From Sodalis-like endosymbiont of Proechinophthirus fluctus (GTDB taxonomy: Bacteria; Pseudomonadota; Gammaproteobacteria; Enterobacterales; Enterobacteriaceae): 15,498 nucleotides of DNA. Below are positions 1 through 8,044 of the stretch, piece after piece. The stretch is taken from assembly GCF_001602625.1 (NCBI RefSeq), contig NZ_LECR01000003.1:79551-95048 (forward strand), given 5' to 3'. The notes under the pieces were generated by a model. That model had not been told where the DNA came from. It saw only the letters and a list, made by a program, of their open reading frames with translations, and did no database searches. Both the position numbers and the translations under genes were made by a program. Position 1 is the first letter of the stretch; each line of letters starts with the position of its first letter.

Positions 1-344
1 CTGTAAGATAGTGCCAGGCATGCCGGGCCGGAATCGCTGAGCTCACTGCTGGGGAGGTGGCACTGCTCACGAAACTGGTGGCAGATCTTCATCAGCTCTC
101 CCTCTCGGATTCCGGCGCGCTGAGTTACCGCATAACTAGGCTAGATCTGGTGCCGCTGCTGGAAAGGAAAAGTCGCTAGAGGGTTTCACCGACCGTTCCC
201 TAGCCAACAAGCATTGCGCTCAGCCGGCGCAATTGCCGCCGTCGGTCACGGTATTAGGCGACGCTGAACGTTTCAGACAGTTATTCTATAATGTGCTGGA
301 GAACAAGCCTGCATTATACTGATGAGGGCGGCAAGATGCGCATT
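1..344 (+). pseudogene. baeS: BaeS sensor histidine kinase fragment (dimerisation end and N-box region)
   Basis: This is a remnant of the inner-membrane envelope-stress sensor kinase BaeS, which with BaeR controls mdtABC and spy. Pieces in two frames match the part of the kinase after the H-box: LVADLHQLSLSDSGALSYR followed by LDLVPLLE (about 80-165), then GDAERFRQLFYNVLEN and YTDEGGKMRI (about 258-344), which is the start of the ATP-binding domain with the N-box. The kinase N-terminus lies outside the window. A frameshift and a TAG near 177 disrupt the middle. The match stops abruptly at about 344, before the G-boxes, where the reading frame runs directly into trhP sequence. The gene is certainly non-functional. 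The identification rests on recalled E. coli BaeS sequence and on the neighbours, which fit the mdt-bae-yegQ-cyaR-yegS order. Confidence 0.85.
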
Positions 345-353
345 GTCGGCGGC

Positions 354-782
354 GGCGGACCTTTTGATCCTATCTTGCTCACCACCCTGAAATGGCTGGC
401 CCACTGCGGCTATACCGAAGGCTTTCTGCACCACCATACCTATAAGGAACTACAAAACTATGAATATGACTACTCGATATCCTATCGGCAGCAATTTGTC
501 GGCGATAACCGCGCCGACTGGGCGGAAGTATGGGTGAAAAATAAGTTCTCCTGCAGCGACAGCATCGAACTGATGACACCACAGGGCAATATTCGCTTTA
601 ACATGAAAAGCATGACCAACGCAACCCCAAGATGAAGCTATTGAGGTTGCGTTGGGTAACGGCCTACGATTTATCTGCCGTTATCACAGGAGGTCAATGT
701 GCGCTTTGCACTGCTGTTGCGCAATATTGATGGTACTACTACTCGTCAGCTAAACGGCAGGACAGACGCCGCTATCGCCTGA
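354..782 (+). pseudogene. trhP: TrhP (YegQ) tRNA hydroxylation protein, C-terminal fragment
   Basis: This is the last third of TrhP/YegQ, a U32-peptidase-family protein needed for prephenate-dependent hydroxylation of U34 in certain tRNAs. Visible family blocks are PFDPILLTTLKWLAHCGYTE, then QQFVGD, WAEVWVKNKF, SIELMTPQGNIRFNM, GNGLRF and VNVRFALLLRNIDGTTTR. The N-terminal two thirds, including most of the U32 domain, are missing: upstream is a baeS fragment in the same frame. Frameshifts at about 628 and about 675 break the remainder, and the last matching frame ends at a TGA at 780-782. The open frame 291-635 is therefore a chimera of two dead genes and not a new protein. In E. coli yegQ lies directly upstream of cyaR, which supports the small-RNA call that follows. 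Confidence 0.87.
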
Positions 783-796
783 TTTTTATTCGGTAA

Positions 797-840
797 TTAG
801 AATTGGATCACAATACAATTGACAGGAAAGGGGTTATAAT
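797..840 (+). promoter_or_regulatory. Probable CRP-dependent promoter of cyaR
   Basis: A perfect -10 box TATAAT lies at 835-840, seven bases before the G at 847 that matches the CyaR 5' end. A CRP-like site TTAGA-N6-TCACA spans 797-812: the right half matches the TGTGA-N6-TCACA consensus exactly and the left half matches 3 of 5. Its centre is at -42.5 relative to 847, close to the -41.5 of class II CRP promoters. There is no good -35 box at the normal distance, as expected for a CRP-activated promoter. CyaR is known to be activated by CRP-cAMP. The site and spacing are seen in the sequence; function is inferred. Confidence 0.6.
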
Positions 841-846
841 TCATTT

Positions 847-932
847 GCTGAAAAGGAGAAAACAACGGCCAGTTACCCACTAAGACTACCTCTTTTGCCA
901 GCTTATCCTCCTTTTGAGCTGGCACTCTTTTT
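847..932 (+). ncRNA. cyaR: CyaR (RyeE) Hfq-binding small RNA homologue
   Basis: CyaR is a CRP-activated, Hfq-dependent trans-acting small RNA. It represses ompX, nadE, luxS and other mRNAs through a single-stranded anti-Shine-Dalgarno segment. Here an 86-nt unit begins with GCTGAAAA, the same 5' octamer as E. coli CyaR. It has an ACTACCTCTTTTGCC segment at about 884-899 that aligns with the seed ACCACCTCCTTAGCC (12 of 15), and it ends in a GCC...GGC terminator hairpin with a C/U-rich loop and T-run. Total length is almost identical to E. coli CyaR (about 87 nt). It lies directly downstream of the yegQ remnant and upstream of yegS, as in enterics. The 5' hairpin region has diverged and two seed bases inside the CCTCC core context have changed, so target affinity may be altered. 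I made the alignment by eye from memory of the E. coli sequence. Confidence 0.78.
896..932 (+). terminator. Rho-independent terminator of cyaR
   Basis: A perfect 8-bp stem, TGCCAGCT (896-903) and AGCTGGCA (917-924), encloses a 13-nt loop and is followed by CTCTTTTT to 932. In the CyaR family this 3' hairpin is both terminator and Hfq-dependent stability element. The stem is undamaged although both flanking genes are destroyed. Confidence 0.75.
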
Positions 933-1098
933 CATTTCCTTTCCGATACTGACTATCATCTCTAGCCATCCCTACGCCCATCAGGATAATTCCTTTCATT
1001 GGTGCTCGACTTTCCAGTGACCCAAGATATTATCTATGATTAATAAATGCGCCTCCGCAAAAGGTCAACCATCCGATTTCAGCAAGGAAACAGCCTCA

Positions 1099-2028
1099 AT
1101 GGAAGCACAGGTGTTAAAAAAGCCGGCATTACTCCTGATTCTTAATGGCAAAAGTGCCGGCAATAAAAAGCTGTGCCAGAATGTCAAATTTTATCGCAAG
1201 GCTAACCGCTATTCGTTCGCATCATGTGGGAATAGGGCGATGCGCAACGCTATGTAGCAGAAGCGTTTGAGCTCGGCATAGCCACCGGCGTTGACGGTAG
1301 CTATAATGGCACTATCAATGAAACCGCCAGCGCCCTCGCCCTAACACTGCTGCCGGCATAACGGCGGCGCCCGTGCCTCGACATTTTTCCGCTCGGCATC
1401 GCCAATGATTTTGCAACCGCCTGCACCCTCCCGCTGGAGCTGGATAAAGCGCTACTGCTGGCAATAGCCAGCAAACCGGCGCCCATCGATATTACCCACG
1501 TCAATAACGACCGTTCTTCATTGATGTGGCAACCGGTGGCTGGAGGCACGCACATCACCACTGATGAAGCGCCGGAAAAACTGAAGTCGGCATTTGGTGG
1601 CGCGTCTTATTTCATCCACGACCATGCTGCGCATGGATATGATCAAGAGACAGCTGCGAAATTCTCGGACCGGATTTCCACCGACAGAGTGATACTCTGG
1701 TAATCGGTATCAGCAACTATCGCATGGCTGCTTCCCGCCCGCCAGCCATGCCTTTAACCTGGTGTGCTGATTAATGACCGCTGACTGCAGTTGCGCATTA
1801 TCGCGTCGGAAGGGTAGCTCCCGACGCTTATTAACAGTTTGGCCAGCGGTGATGATCACCCACAATCCATCGGCATCCCTCTCTGCCCTGGCTTCAGGTT
1901 GATGCACCGAATGGATTACCTTTAATCTAGATGGGGAACCGCTGCGCCGCCGCCAGTTCCATATCACCGTCATCTCCGCCTCGCTAACCTGTCTGCTATC
2001 GCCACAGTGTCCCCTCCTGCTGGCATGA
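1099..2028 (+). pseudogene. yegS: YegS-like lipid/diacylglycerol kinase, degraded
   Basis: This is a remnant of YegS, a cytosolic phosphatidylglycerol/lipid kinase of the diacylglycerol-kinase catalytic family. Recognisable blocks in order are: ALLLILNGKSAGN at the N-terminus (from the ATG at 1099), YVAEAFELGIATGVDGSYNG (the family GGGDGT motif is damaged to VDGSYNG), FPLGIANDFATACTLPLELD with the conserved GTAND region, ATGGW/HITTDEAPEKLKSAFGG, DTLVIGISN, and FNLDGEPL near the C-terminus. It ends at TGA 2026-2028. The full gene length (about 300 codons) is still present, but stops and frameshifts occur throughout, so it decayed by point mutation rather than by one deletion. It could not make an active kinase. 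Confidence 0.9.
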
Positions 2029-2579
2029 GCGTCGCGCGGCCAGTGTTTCAATGCTGAAGCGCCCAGGTATTCCTGACTAGTATCAGCGCCGCGGCAAAGG
2101 GGCGACCTACCGCGCAGAGTGTGATATTTCGCACATTAATCACAGTTTCGACAGGTTAGTGAGGAATCTGTATAACAACCTGAGTTAAGCCATATGCTAC
2201 ATTTCCCCCTTGAGGATGCATTATGCCTCAAATCCGCATCAATGGGATAAACCTACTGTACGCAGCGCGTGTTTTACGACACCAGAGAAGTAACTTACCT
2301 TAGTGCCATAAATTCCGAGCGCTAAAAAGGTTTTCAAACTGGATGCTGGCCCAGGCTGGGATCGGTGCCGCCGATGAACAATGCATAGTAAATTTAGCTT
2401 ATTGTACATCCTCCGCGCATAGACGATACAACCGCGCCGGTCACTGCTACTACCACTCCACAGTCTTTCTTTGGCCAACTCCCGTGCGGCTGATAGCGAT
2501 TGCAGGGAATCATCGCCGCTATCGCTGCCGTGACCAACAGAGGTAATGCCGGCCAGCGATGGCCTCTAGCCAGCACAGC
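2029..2579. other. Unassigned decayed sequence
   Basis: No gene can be named here. Short open frames exist on both strands (for example 2343-2546 + and 2239-2478 -). Their translations are basic, lack recognisable motifs and overlap one another, as expected from chance frames in old pseudogene DNA. The minus strand around 2394-2576 has a hydrophobic stretch, ALPLLVTAAIAAMIPC, which might be the leader or a membrane segment of a lost envelope protein, but nothing else supports this. Confidence 0.4.
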
Positions 2580-2605
2580 GGGTTAATTTAACCCTTTTAT
2601 TTTTC
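2580..2605 (+). terminator. Terminator-like AT-rich hairpin
   Basis: GGGTTA (2580-2585) pairs with TAACCC (2589-2594) around a three-base loop, followed by TTTTATTTTTC. The shape is that of a short rho-independent terminator reading on the + strand, but the stem is only 6 bp and half A/T, and no intact gene ends just upstream. It may be a relic of a lost gene. Confidence 0.35.
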
Positions 2606-2812
2606 AGGTTTACCCTACGGGGTTAATAATCTGTGCCCTTTAATGACATCCAAGCGCTGAGAGAAACAAAGTGCGCAAATGTTGCGGGAACTAAAGGAAT
2701 GGAATCGACATCCTCCAAAGTAAAGTATTTTTTACATATTAAATAAAGAAAATGAATTAAATATTATTTTCTCAATAGTATTTTTTGGTTGAGAAGGAAA
2801 TCTTCTGGACGG

Positions 2813-3520
2813 CTAACTTAGCAGTTTCAGTTCCATTGTTCGCGTTATAGCGTGTTTTGCGTTCGATATACAAAGTTTATTGATAATATTGCGAATATGA
2901 AATTTAACCGTCCCCTCGCGGATAGATAGTATAGTGGAGATTTCACTATAGGTTTTACCTACTCTTGCAAAGAACAATACCTCTTTTTATCGTAGTAACA
3001 GCCGATATAGTTCTTGTTCAGTCTCCTCGGTCGCCTGCTCCTTACGCACGTCGAAAAAGCGGATAACTTTTTCGTGGGTCGTGATGAGCAACATCTTAAA
3101 TTTATCTTTTTCACGCTCTATGATATCATAAAAATCATAAAATTGTTTCATCTGGATTATCGTTAGCGTTGCTAGATTATTGTCAGGATCATGCAGCGTG
3201 AAGGTATAGCTGTTGTCAAGGGCATAATCACTAGACATCTTATAAAATTTTATATTCGGCAAATTAGGATTATTTTGCTGGCTAAAAGGAGTAAACTTAC
3301 GTCAGGCTCAGCATTACCAGGTGAATTTTTTAAAACCGTAATTACGATATTGATTCAGCTAAACTACCCGGTAATTGGATGTCATATAGGCAGAGCGTCC
3401 TTCGTCCTTATTCATCATAAAATAGTCAAAAGTGAAAACATCGGAATTATTAAATATATGTGAAAGATAAAGTTTAATATTTTTCTTCATCTGGTTGATG
3501 AATAGTATATAATTATTATC
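2813..3520 (-). pseudogene. LuxR-type quorum-sensing regulator (EsaR/YpeR/YspR-like), degraded
   Basis: This encoded a two-domain LuxR regulator: an N-terminal acyl-homoserine-lactone-binding domain and a C-terminal helix-turn-helix. The C-terminal end (2813-2986) reads [16 protein letters not shown]...[15 protein letters not shown], the classic LuxR HTH. The open segment 2987-3262 matches the second half of the autoinducer domain, with TFTLHDPDNNLATLTI resembling the FTYVLHD..NNLALLSV block of EsaR. The two are in the same frame and separated by one TAA at 2987-2989, probably from GAA (Glu) in the usual R-E-(N/K)-E-V-L motif. Further up, in-frame stops lie at 3302, 3308, 3314 and 3359, and the N-terminal part extends to about 3520, where the start is lost. 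No luxI-type synthase gene is recognisable beside it. Sodalis is known to have a LuxR/LuxI-type system; whether this is that gene or another copy cannot be told here. Confidence 0.85.
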
Positions 3521-3803
3521 ACTTGGTCCGCCTATTATCTCTATCTGTTATATTTATTTGAACGAAAGGAATAACTGCACAGATGATAGAAATCCGGTGC
3601 TGCATTCATTCTACTTTATGACTGTCGGATAGTATAAGAATCCCACAATGGAAGCAACCACTAACAGTGGTGTTTATAATTATCCGTTACAGTATCGGGA
3701 CGAACAATTAATTCCTTCGCTGTTAATTTAATTAATATTATTTCATATTCATTTTAATTAAATTTTTCTCATTTCTTTTATTACCCGGATAGCAGGACAT
3801 GCA
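3521..3803. other. AT-rich intergenic stretch without a recognisable gene
   Basis: This DNA is strongly AT-rich, especially 3718-3782, with TTAATTAA-type motifs. A small hairpin, ACCACT-AAC-AGTGGT, lies at 3657-3671 and is followed by an AT-rich tail rather than a clean T-run. It would include the lost promoter of the luxR-like gene, but no clear lux box is visible. Confidence 0.4.
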
Positions 3804-4490
3804 ATGAGCAGGAATAGCGGCAAAATAATCACCGCCAAAAATTATCAGGAAGAGAACCCATTTTTTTGCACACGCTGTTTCTCGCCTCACGCAAACCGGG
3901 CTGACAGTGGCTGGACGATACAGCTACTGTCAGCTGGAAGATTTCTACGCAGTAACGCTTGGGGAAAAGATCCTTGTGGCGGAAATCCAATAGGATATCG
4001 CCGACTTTGCCTTGCTATCTGTGCAAGACCGTTTTTTTTGCATAAAATCTTTTTAATCCCACAGTAGCAGTGGTAAAAGGTCGGTACCGTCCTGCTGAAC
4101 TCCTGTTATCCCTTATGCCGTGGCGAGATGGCGCTGAAGTTCCTTATGCTCATCAACGCTCGCTACACTTCTATCTGCACAACGTCTGGCGCATCATTAC
4201 TACCGGTCTGGTAGAAAACGGTTAATACTATCTGATGTATTGCCGGTCCATTCCTCCCGGCTTCCCACGTCGGAACGCCGCATCCACGCGTCCTTGATGG
4301 ATGCCTACACTGCCATCTCGGGCTTTTACTTTTCGCCGTTTGCGCAATTCCCAGCCTGGAGCAAACGGGGGCGCGGCCTCAAGCTTTTTTAAGGGTGATA
4401 CTCCCTTCACGGCTCTACCACACCTGCTGGTAATCGGTAACGATATGTCTCTGTTCCGCCACCATCGTGGACTGTGCTTCGATAAGAGGT
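3804..4490 (+). pseudogene. Unidentified degraded protein-coding remnant
   Basis: I do not recognise this gene. Coding-like text continues on the + strand across several frames: RYSYCQLEDFYAVTLGEKI (about 3925-3980), RYRPAELLLSLMPWRDGAEV and YAHQRSLHFYLHNVWRIITT (about 4083-4205), YYLMYC (about 4227), and LMDAYTAISGFYFSPFAQFP followed by WSKRGRGLKLF (about 4293-4390). The segments succeed one another in the same direction and have protein-like rather than random composition, suggesting one broken gene of about 200-230 codons. At least three frameshifts and several stops separate them. The open frame 4228-4518 on the minus strand is a shadow. Confidence 0.4.
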
Positions 4491-4552
4491 AAAGGAAAAA
4501 CCTAGCTGATAATATCAAGTTTCCTCATCATTACGTTTCCTTATTACATTTA

Positions 4553-5504
4553 TCAGGCTGCCGCAGCGCGCAACGCTGCCCAGCACCGCGGGCGTACGAA
4601 CAGATATATAATGCCGTACAGAGACGCCCAGAATAATAATTGCCAGCGCGACTCAAACCCTGCCAGCATGGCGGTCATCACTAGGCCGTTACCGATGGAA
4701 AACCCGCCGGCGGGTGTAGCGCCAAACTCCCCATCAAAATGCTCAGCACTAAGAACACACCCCAATTGATGAATGTGTTATCCATTATTACCAGATACTG
4801 CACAATATTGGAGCACGGCACAGTAGTAATGCCCAAGCCGAAGAGGCGTCCGGAGTCGACACTTAACGGCCAGGCCAGTGTTGCGATAAGGTCTATCAGC
4901 ACGGCAGTGGCAAAGGGATGCCAGAGTTTCTCGAACAGCAGATAGGTTATGCAAGTAAAAGGCGGTACCGCCAGCAACGGTTATTTTAATTTCTAGACGT
5001 ACCAACCAAGTTGGTCACCATCACCAATAGGGCGATGAGCAGCTATGGAGACAGGCCAAAGGTGTTCGCCATCGTGCTATGGGCAGTATGGAAGGACGCA
5101 ATGTGCTGATTTGAAGGTAGCCAGATGCAGGTAGCGCATTACGGCGCTATTTAATATATAGGCCGCCAGGGCAATCTCCTGCTGCCTATCAGAAATCCGC
5201 CGGCGTGGTATCAGGTATCGGTCACGCAGCCGCCGGCTATGATGATTCCGATACAGAAGACGTAACCGACAATGATAATATCCAACCAAGGAAAAGCAAC
5301 AGCATAGTAATTGAACTGACCCATAGCAATAATGGTATATACGCCGACGCTTTGAACAGCGATAGCAATCAATAAGGCGTAATAAATAGGGTTATTTTTG
5401 GCTAAATATATATCGCGAAAACTGCCAGTTAGACAGAATCCGCCTCCGTTGCATAATAAACCTAGTAGCGCACCGCAAATGAGCATAGTGGAAAATATAT
5501 TCAT
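4553..5504 (-). pseudogene. YeeE/YedE-family (TsuA-like) thiosulfate/sulfur transporter, degraded
   Basis: These are remnants of a polytopic inner-membrane protein of the YeeE/YedE (sulf_transp) family, whose member TsuA takes up thiosulfate through conserved cysteines. The N-terminal 97 codons from ATG 5504 are intact and show the family start, GGGFCLTGSFRDIYLAK, then hydrophobic helices and GIIIAGGC. A frameshift at about 5211 ends this frame. Later pieces show WGVFLVLSILMGSLAL (about 4760) and GFSIGNGLVMTAM, then LYGIIYLFVRPR near the stop at 4553. The conserved C-terminal GGC-x-IGNGL cysteine has become Phe (GGFSIGNGL). The middle third is scrambled over three frames. No tusA-like partner gene lies beside it. 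The family assignment is firm; the exact substrate is inferred. Confidence 0.85.
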
Positions 5505-5539
5505 TACAATAATTATTGTATATTATTATATATAATAAT
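5505..5539 (-). promoter_or_regulatory. Two adjacent AT-rich palindromes upstream of the YeeE/YedE-like start
   Basis: TACAATAATTATTGTA (5505-5520) is a perfect 16-bp palindrome touching the ATG at 5502-5504, and ATTATTATATATAATAAT (5522-5539) is a perfect 18-bp palindrome right behind it. They lie where the promoter or operator of the transporter gene would be, with a LysR regulator gene encoded just upstream on the same strand. They may be an operator, or simple AT drift in decaying DNA; no Shine-Dalgarno sequence is recognisable there. Confidence 0.35.
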
Positions 5540-5609
5540 TCTCCCCATTTCCACAGCCTACTAATATCCAAATAACATACTAAAAGTAAAAATTTTCCCG
5601 TACCCGCGA

Positions 5610-6560
5610 TGACACAGCAGACTCACCCGCGCCGCCTGCAGCCTCTGGCACCAGGGAACCTGCGGCTGGAATTATTCCTACATAATGCTCATAAATGTGC
5701 GCGTCCGCTCTAGTGGCAGCCCCGCGGCCTGATAGGTAAGCGCCACGACATTGGCGTCAGGCAATCCGGCCAGTCAGGCAATAGCGGCAACAATTTTCCC
5801 TCCGCTAGGGAAATAGGCCACATACTATTTCCGAACGCATGATAACGACCTCAGCCCCTCCACCGCCCATTGCCGGATCACTTCACCGTCGCTACTTAAT
5901 TAGTATCGATTGTGTATGGATGTTGACCATGGCGCGCCGCGATTGCAGCTGCTACAACATCATGTCTTCATTATTTTCATGCAGCACGATGGTAGGCAGC
6001 GTCGCCAGATCCTGTCGATGTGCCGGCAGACCCATAGCGTTCGATAAACGCCGGCTAGACGCAGAGAATGCGCCGATTAGGGGCGATATAATGGTAATCA
6101 GGTTCTATGAAAGCAACTTTCTGATATAGATAACTAAATCTCTTAGGTATCTTCTGTCGACTAGAGGGCTGGCCTGAGAGCGTCATACTGATATCTAGGT
6201 CGGGATAGCGCTGACGAAAGGCGAACACCACCGATGCCACATAACGCTGGACGAAGCTGAAGAGGTATTATTAATGGCGAGATATCCGACCATACCTTGA
6301 TGCCTGGCATGCAGCGTCTCCATCAGGCCTGTGATACCATCGATAATGCCGACGCCGCACTGGCACAACAGATCGCCCTCGTCTGTAAACTGCAACTGAC
6401 GCGAGCTGCGGTCTGCCAGTTGGATACCCAACTTTCGTTCAAGTTGCTATAGTCGCTAGGTAACTGTGGAGGCGATGATGCCGAATGTATACGCCGTCGC
6501 TAGCAGGCTGGCATTTTCCTGGATCAACAGCATAAATTGTATATCAGCAAAGTTCAGTAT
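5610..6560 (-). pseudogene. LysR-family transcriptional regulator, degraded
   Basis: This encoded a LysR-type DNA-binding regulator with an N-terminal winged HTH and a C-terminal ligand-sensing domain. From about 6560 the frame reads LNFADIQFMLLIQENASLLA, then LERKLGIQLADRSSRQLQFT, the standard LysR HTH and linker. Later pieces include FVSAIPT and, from about 6055 downward, YGLPAHRQDLATLPTIVLHE and VIMRSE of the effector-binding domain. The start codon has become ATA (6558-6560), and stops and frameshifts lie throughout. It is transcribed divergently from the PLP-enzyme gene at 6656, the usual LysR arrangement, so it probably controlled that gene and the carrier behind it. Its inducer is unknown. 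Confidence 0.85.
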
Positions 6561-6655
6561 AACTAAATCATAGAATTAACATAATTAAATATCAATGAAT
6601 TCCAGATTGATTAGCATCAAATAATTGTCTTACCGTTTTCATCAAGGATATCTTC
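6561..6655. promoter_or_regulatory. Divergent intergenic region between lysR-like and PLP-enzyme genes
   Basis: These 95 bp are AT-rich and separate two head-to-head pseudogenes, so they would have held both promoters and the LysR operator. An AAGGA ribosome-binding site remains at 6644-6648, eight bases before ATG 6656. No convincing symmetrical LysR box is left. Confidence 0.4.
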
Positions 6656-7798
6656 ATGCATCTCCATCAACTCGACACCCCGTGCGCAATATTATATCGC
6701 GAGCGGCTGCAAAAAAAACATACAGCATATGTCATGCAATAGCGCATGAACCAGTTGGGGGTGAAATTTCGGCCTCATGTCAAACCTCCAAAATTTCTTG
6801 AGATCGTCAAACTGCAACCAACGGCAGGTGCTTACAGCATCACCGTATTGGTGTTGAAAAAAGCCGAGGTCTTTTTTCAACGCCTGGATCCGCGACATTC
6901 TGTACGCGATGTGTATTTCCTATCCGCAAACTTCAGCGGGTACTTGGCGCTGCCGCCGTCAGGGATGCGATCTGAAAATTATTGTCGATAATGCCGACTC
7001 GGCCGCGCCAGGCCAGCAAATTCGACCGAGCTCATGATAGACATTTCGAGGTCTGGATTGAAATTGATACCGATTGTCATCGCGCCGATATTGATCCCGT
7101 AGAAGGCTAGTTACTAACTGTAGCGGCGCAGTTACAAGAAAGTGGTGCCATCGTCGAGGACGTGTTAACGCATGCCGTATCCAGCCATGAACTGAACTCG
7201 CCGGAAAAACTCGCCACCCCGGCGGAACAGTAGAGAGCCAGAGCGATGCTTGCCGCCACCAGGTTGCGTCAAGCTGGTATTCCCTGCAAGCAGGTCAGCG
7301 TGGAATCCACGCTCACGGCGTTCGCTGTACAACAGCTGACGGAGGTAAGTAAAGTGCGCGTCGGGGTTTACGCCTTTTTCGATTTGGTGATGCACAATGT
7401 CGGCGTTTGCCAACTCGACGATATCGCTTTGGGCGTGTTGACCACGGTAATCTCGCCCACCAGCAAGAAAAAGACTGGGTTATGGTGGATGCTGGATGGA
7501 TGGCCCTAAGCCGCAAACCACGGCAACGCTAGCCAACAGCGGGTTTACAGTTACGGACAGCCCTGCCGTCTGACGGTACTACCTTCGATGGCTTTACGGT
7601 TATCAGCGCCAATCAAGAGCACGGCATCATTGGCCGCCCACTCTTCCCAACCTGCTGTCGATATCACCACCTTATTCCCCCTAGACACAAAGCTGCGTAT
7701 TTTACCCGAACACACCTGCGCCACCGCTAGCGCGCAGCATGCGATTAATGCATGCTATAGGGCAATACCGCGCCCTGGGAACGATTTCATGGCTAGTA
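6656..7798 (+). pseudogene. D-threonine aldolase / D-serine dehydratase-like PLP enzyme, degraded
   Basis: This is a remnant of a fold-type III (alanine-racemase-like barrel) PLP enzyme that cleaves or deaminates D-amino acids in the cytoplasm. From ATG 6656 it reads LHQLDTPCAILYRERLQKK, then LGVKFRPHVKPPKFLEIVKL with the PLP-lysine motif (normally RPHVKTHK), then TVLVLKKAEVF. Later blocks are VRVGVYAFFDLVMHNVGVCQ followed by LDDIALGVL (about 7355-7440), WVMVDAGWMALSR, FTVISANQEHG, and RILPEHTCATASAQH (the metal-binding His-x-Cys). PWERFHG precedes a TAG and TAA at about 7793-7798. The family length (about 380 codons) is preserved, but at least five frameshifts and many stops are present. It is divergent from the LysR-like gene and followed by a YfcC-type carrier. 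Confidence 0.87.
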
Positions 7799-8044
7799 AC
7801 GCGCCGCGGTAAGCAGGCGATGGCAACCTGCACGGTGACAGCACGTTGCGCTGCGGAAGCATCAAATACAGACAAAACATTACGCGCAGACAACGTAATA
7901 AACGCAGCGAAAGCACCAAACACAGCGAAATTGAGGATTGGCTAGCGCAGCGCCGCCGGACAAAGGGAAAGGCTACCCTAAGAATCAGCGGTTGAGGTTT
8001 ATAACAATATTTGATTAGTTCACTTTGTGAGGGGCAGGGCAATA
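7799..8044. other. Spacer between PLP-enzyme and carrier remnants
   Basis: No nameable gene is present. One + frame gives a very basic stretch ending EDWLAQRRRTKGKATLRISG at about 7990, and other frames overlap it without motifs. A purine-rich GAGGGGCAGGG at 8029-8039 probably belonged to the ribosome-binding site of the next gene. Confidence 0.35.

Noticed and set aside
819..840. TTGACA (819-824) followed by TATAAT (835-840) as a sigma70 promoter pair
   Set aside because: The spacer is only 10 bp, far from the usual 16-18. The TATAAT is better explained with the CRP-like site at 797-812.
1301..2051. Minus-strand open frames of 86 and 113 codons
   Set aside because: They are antisense to the yegS remnant, whose + strand motifs are clear across both.
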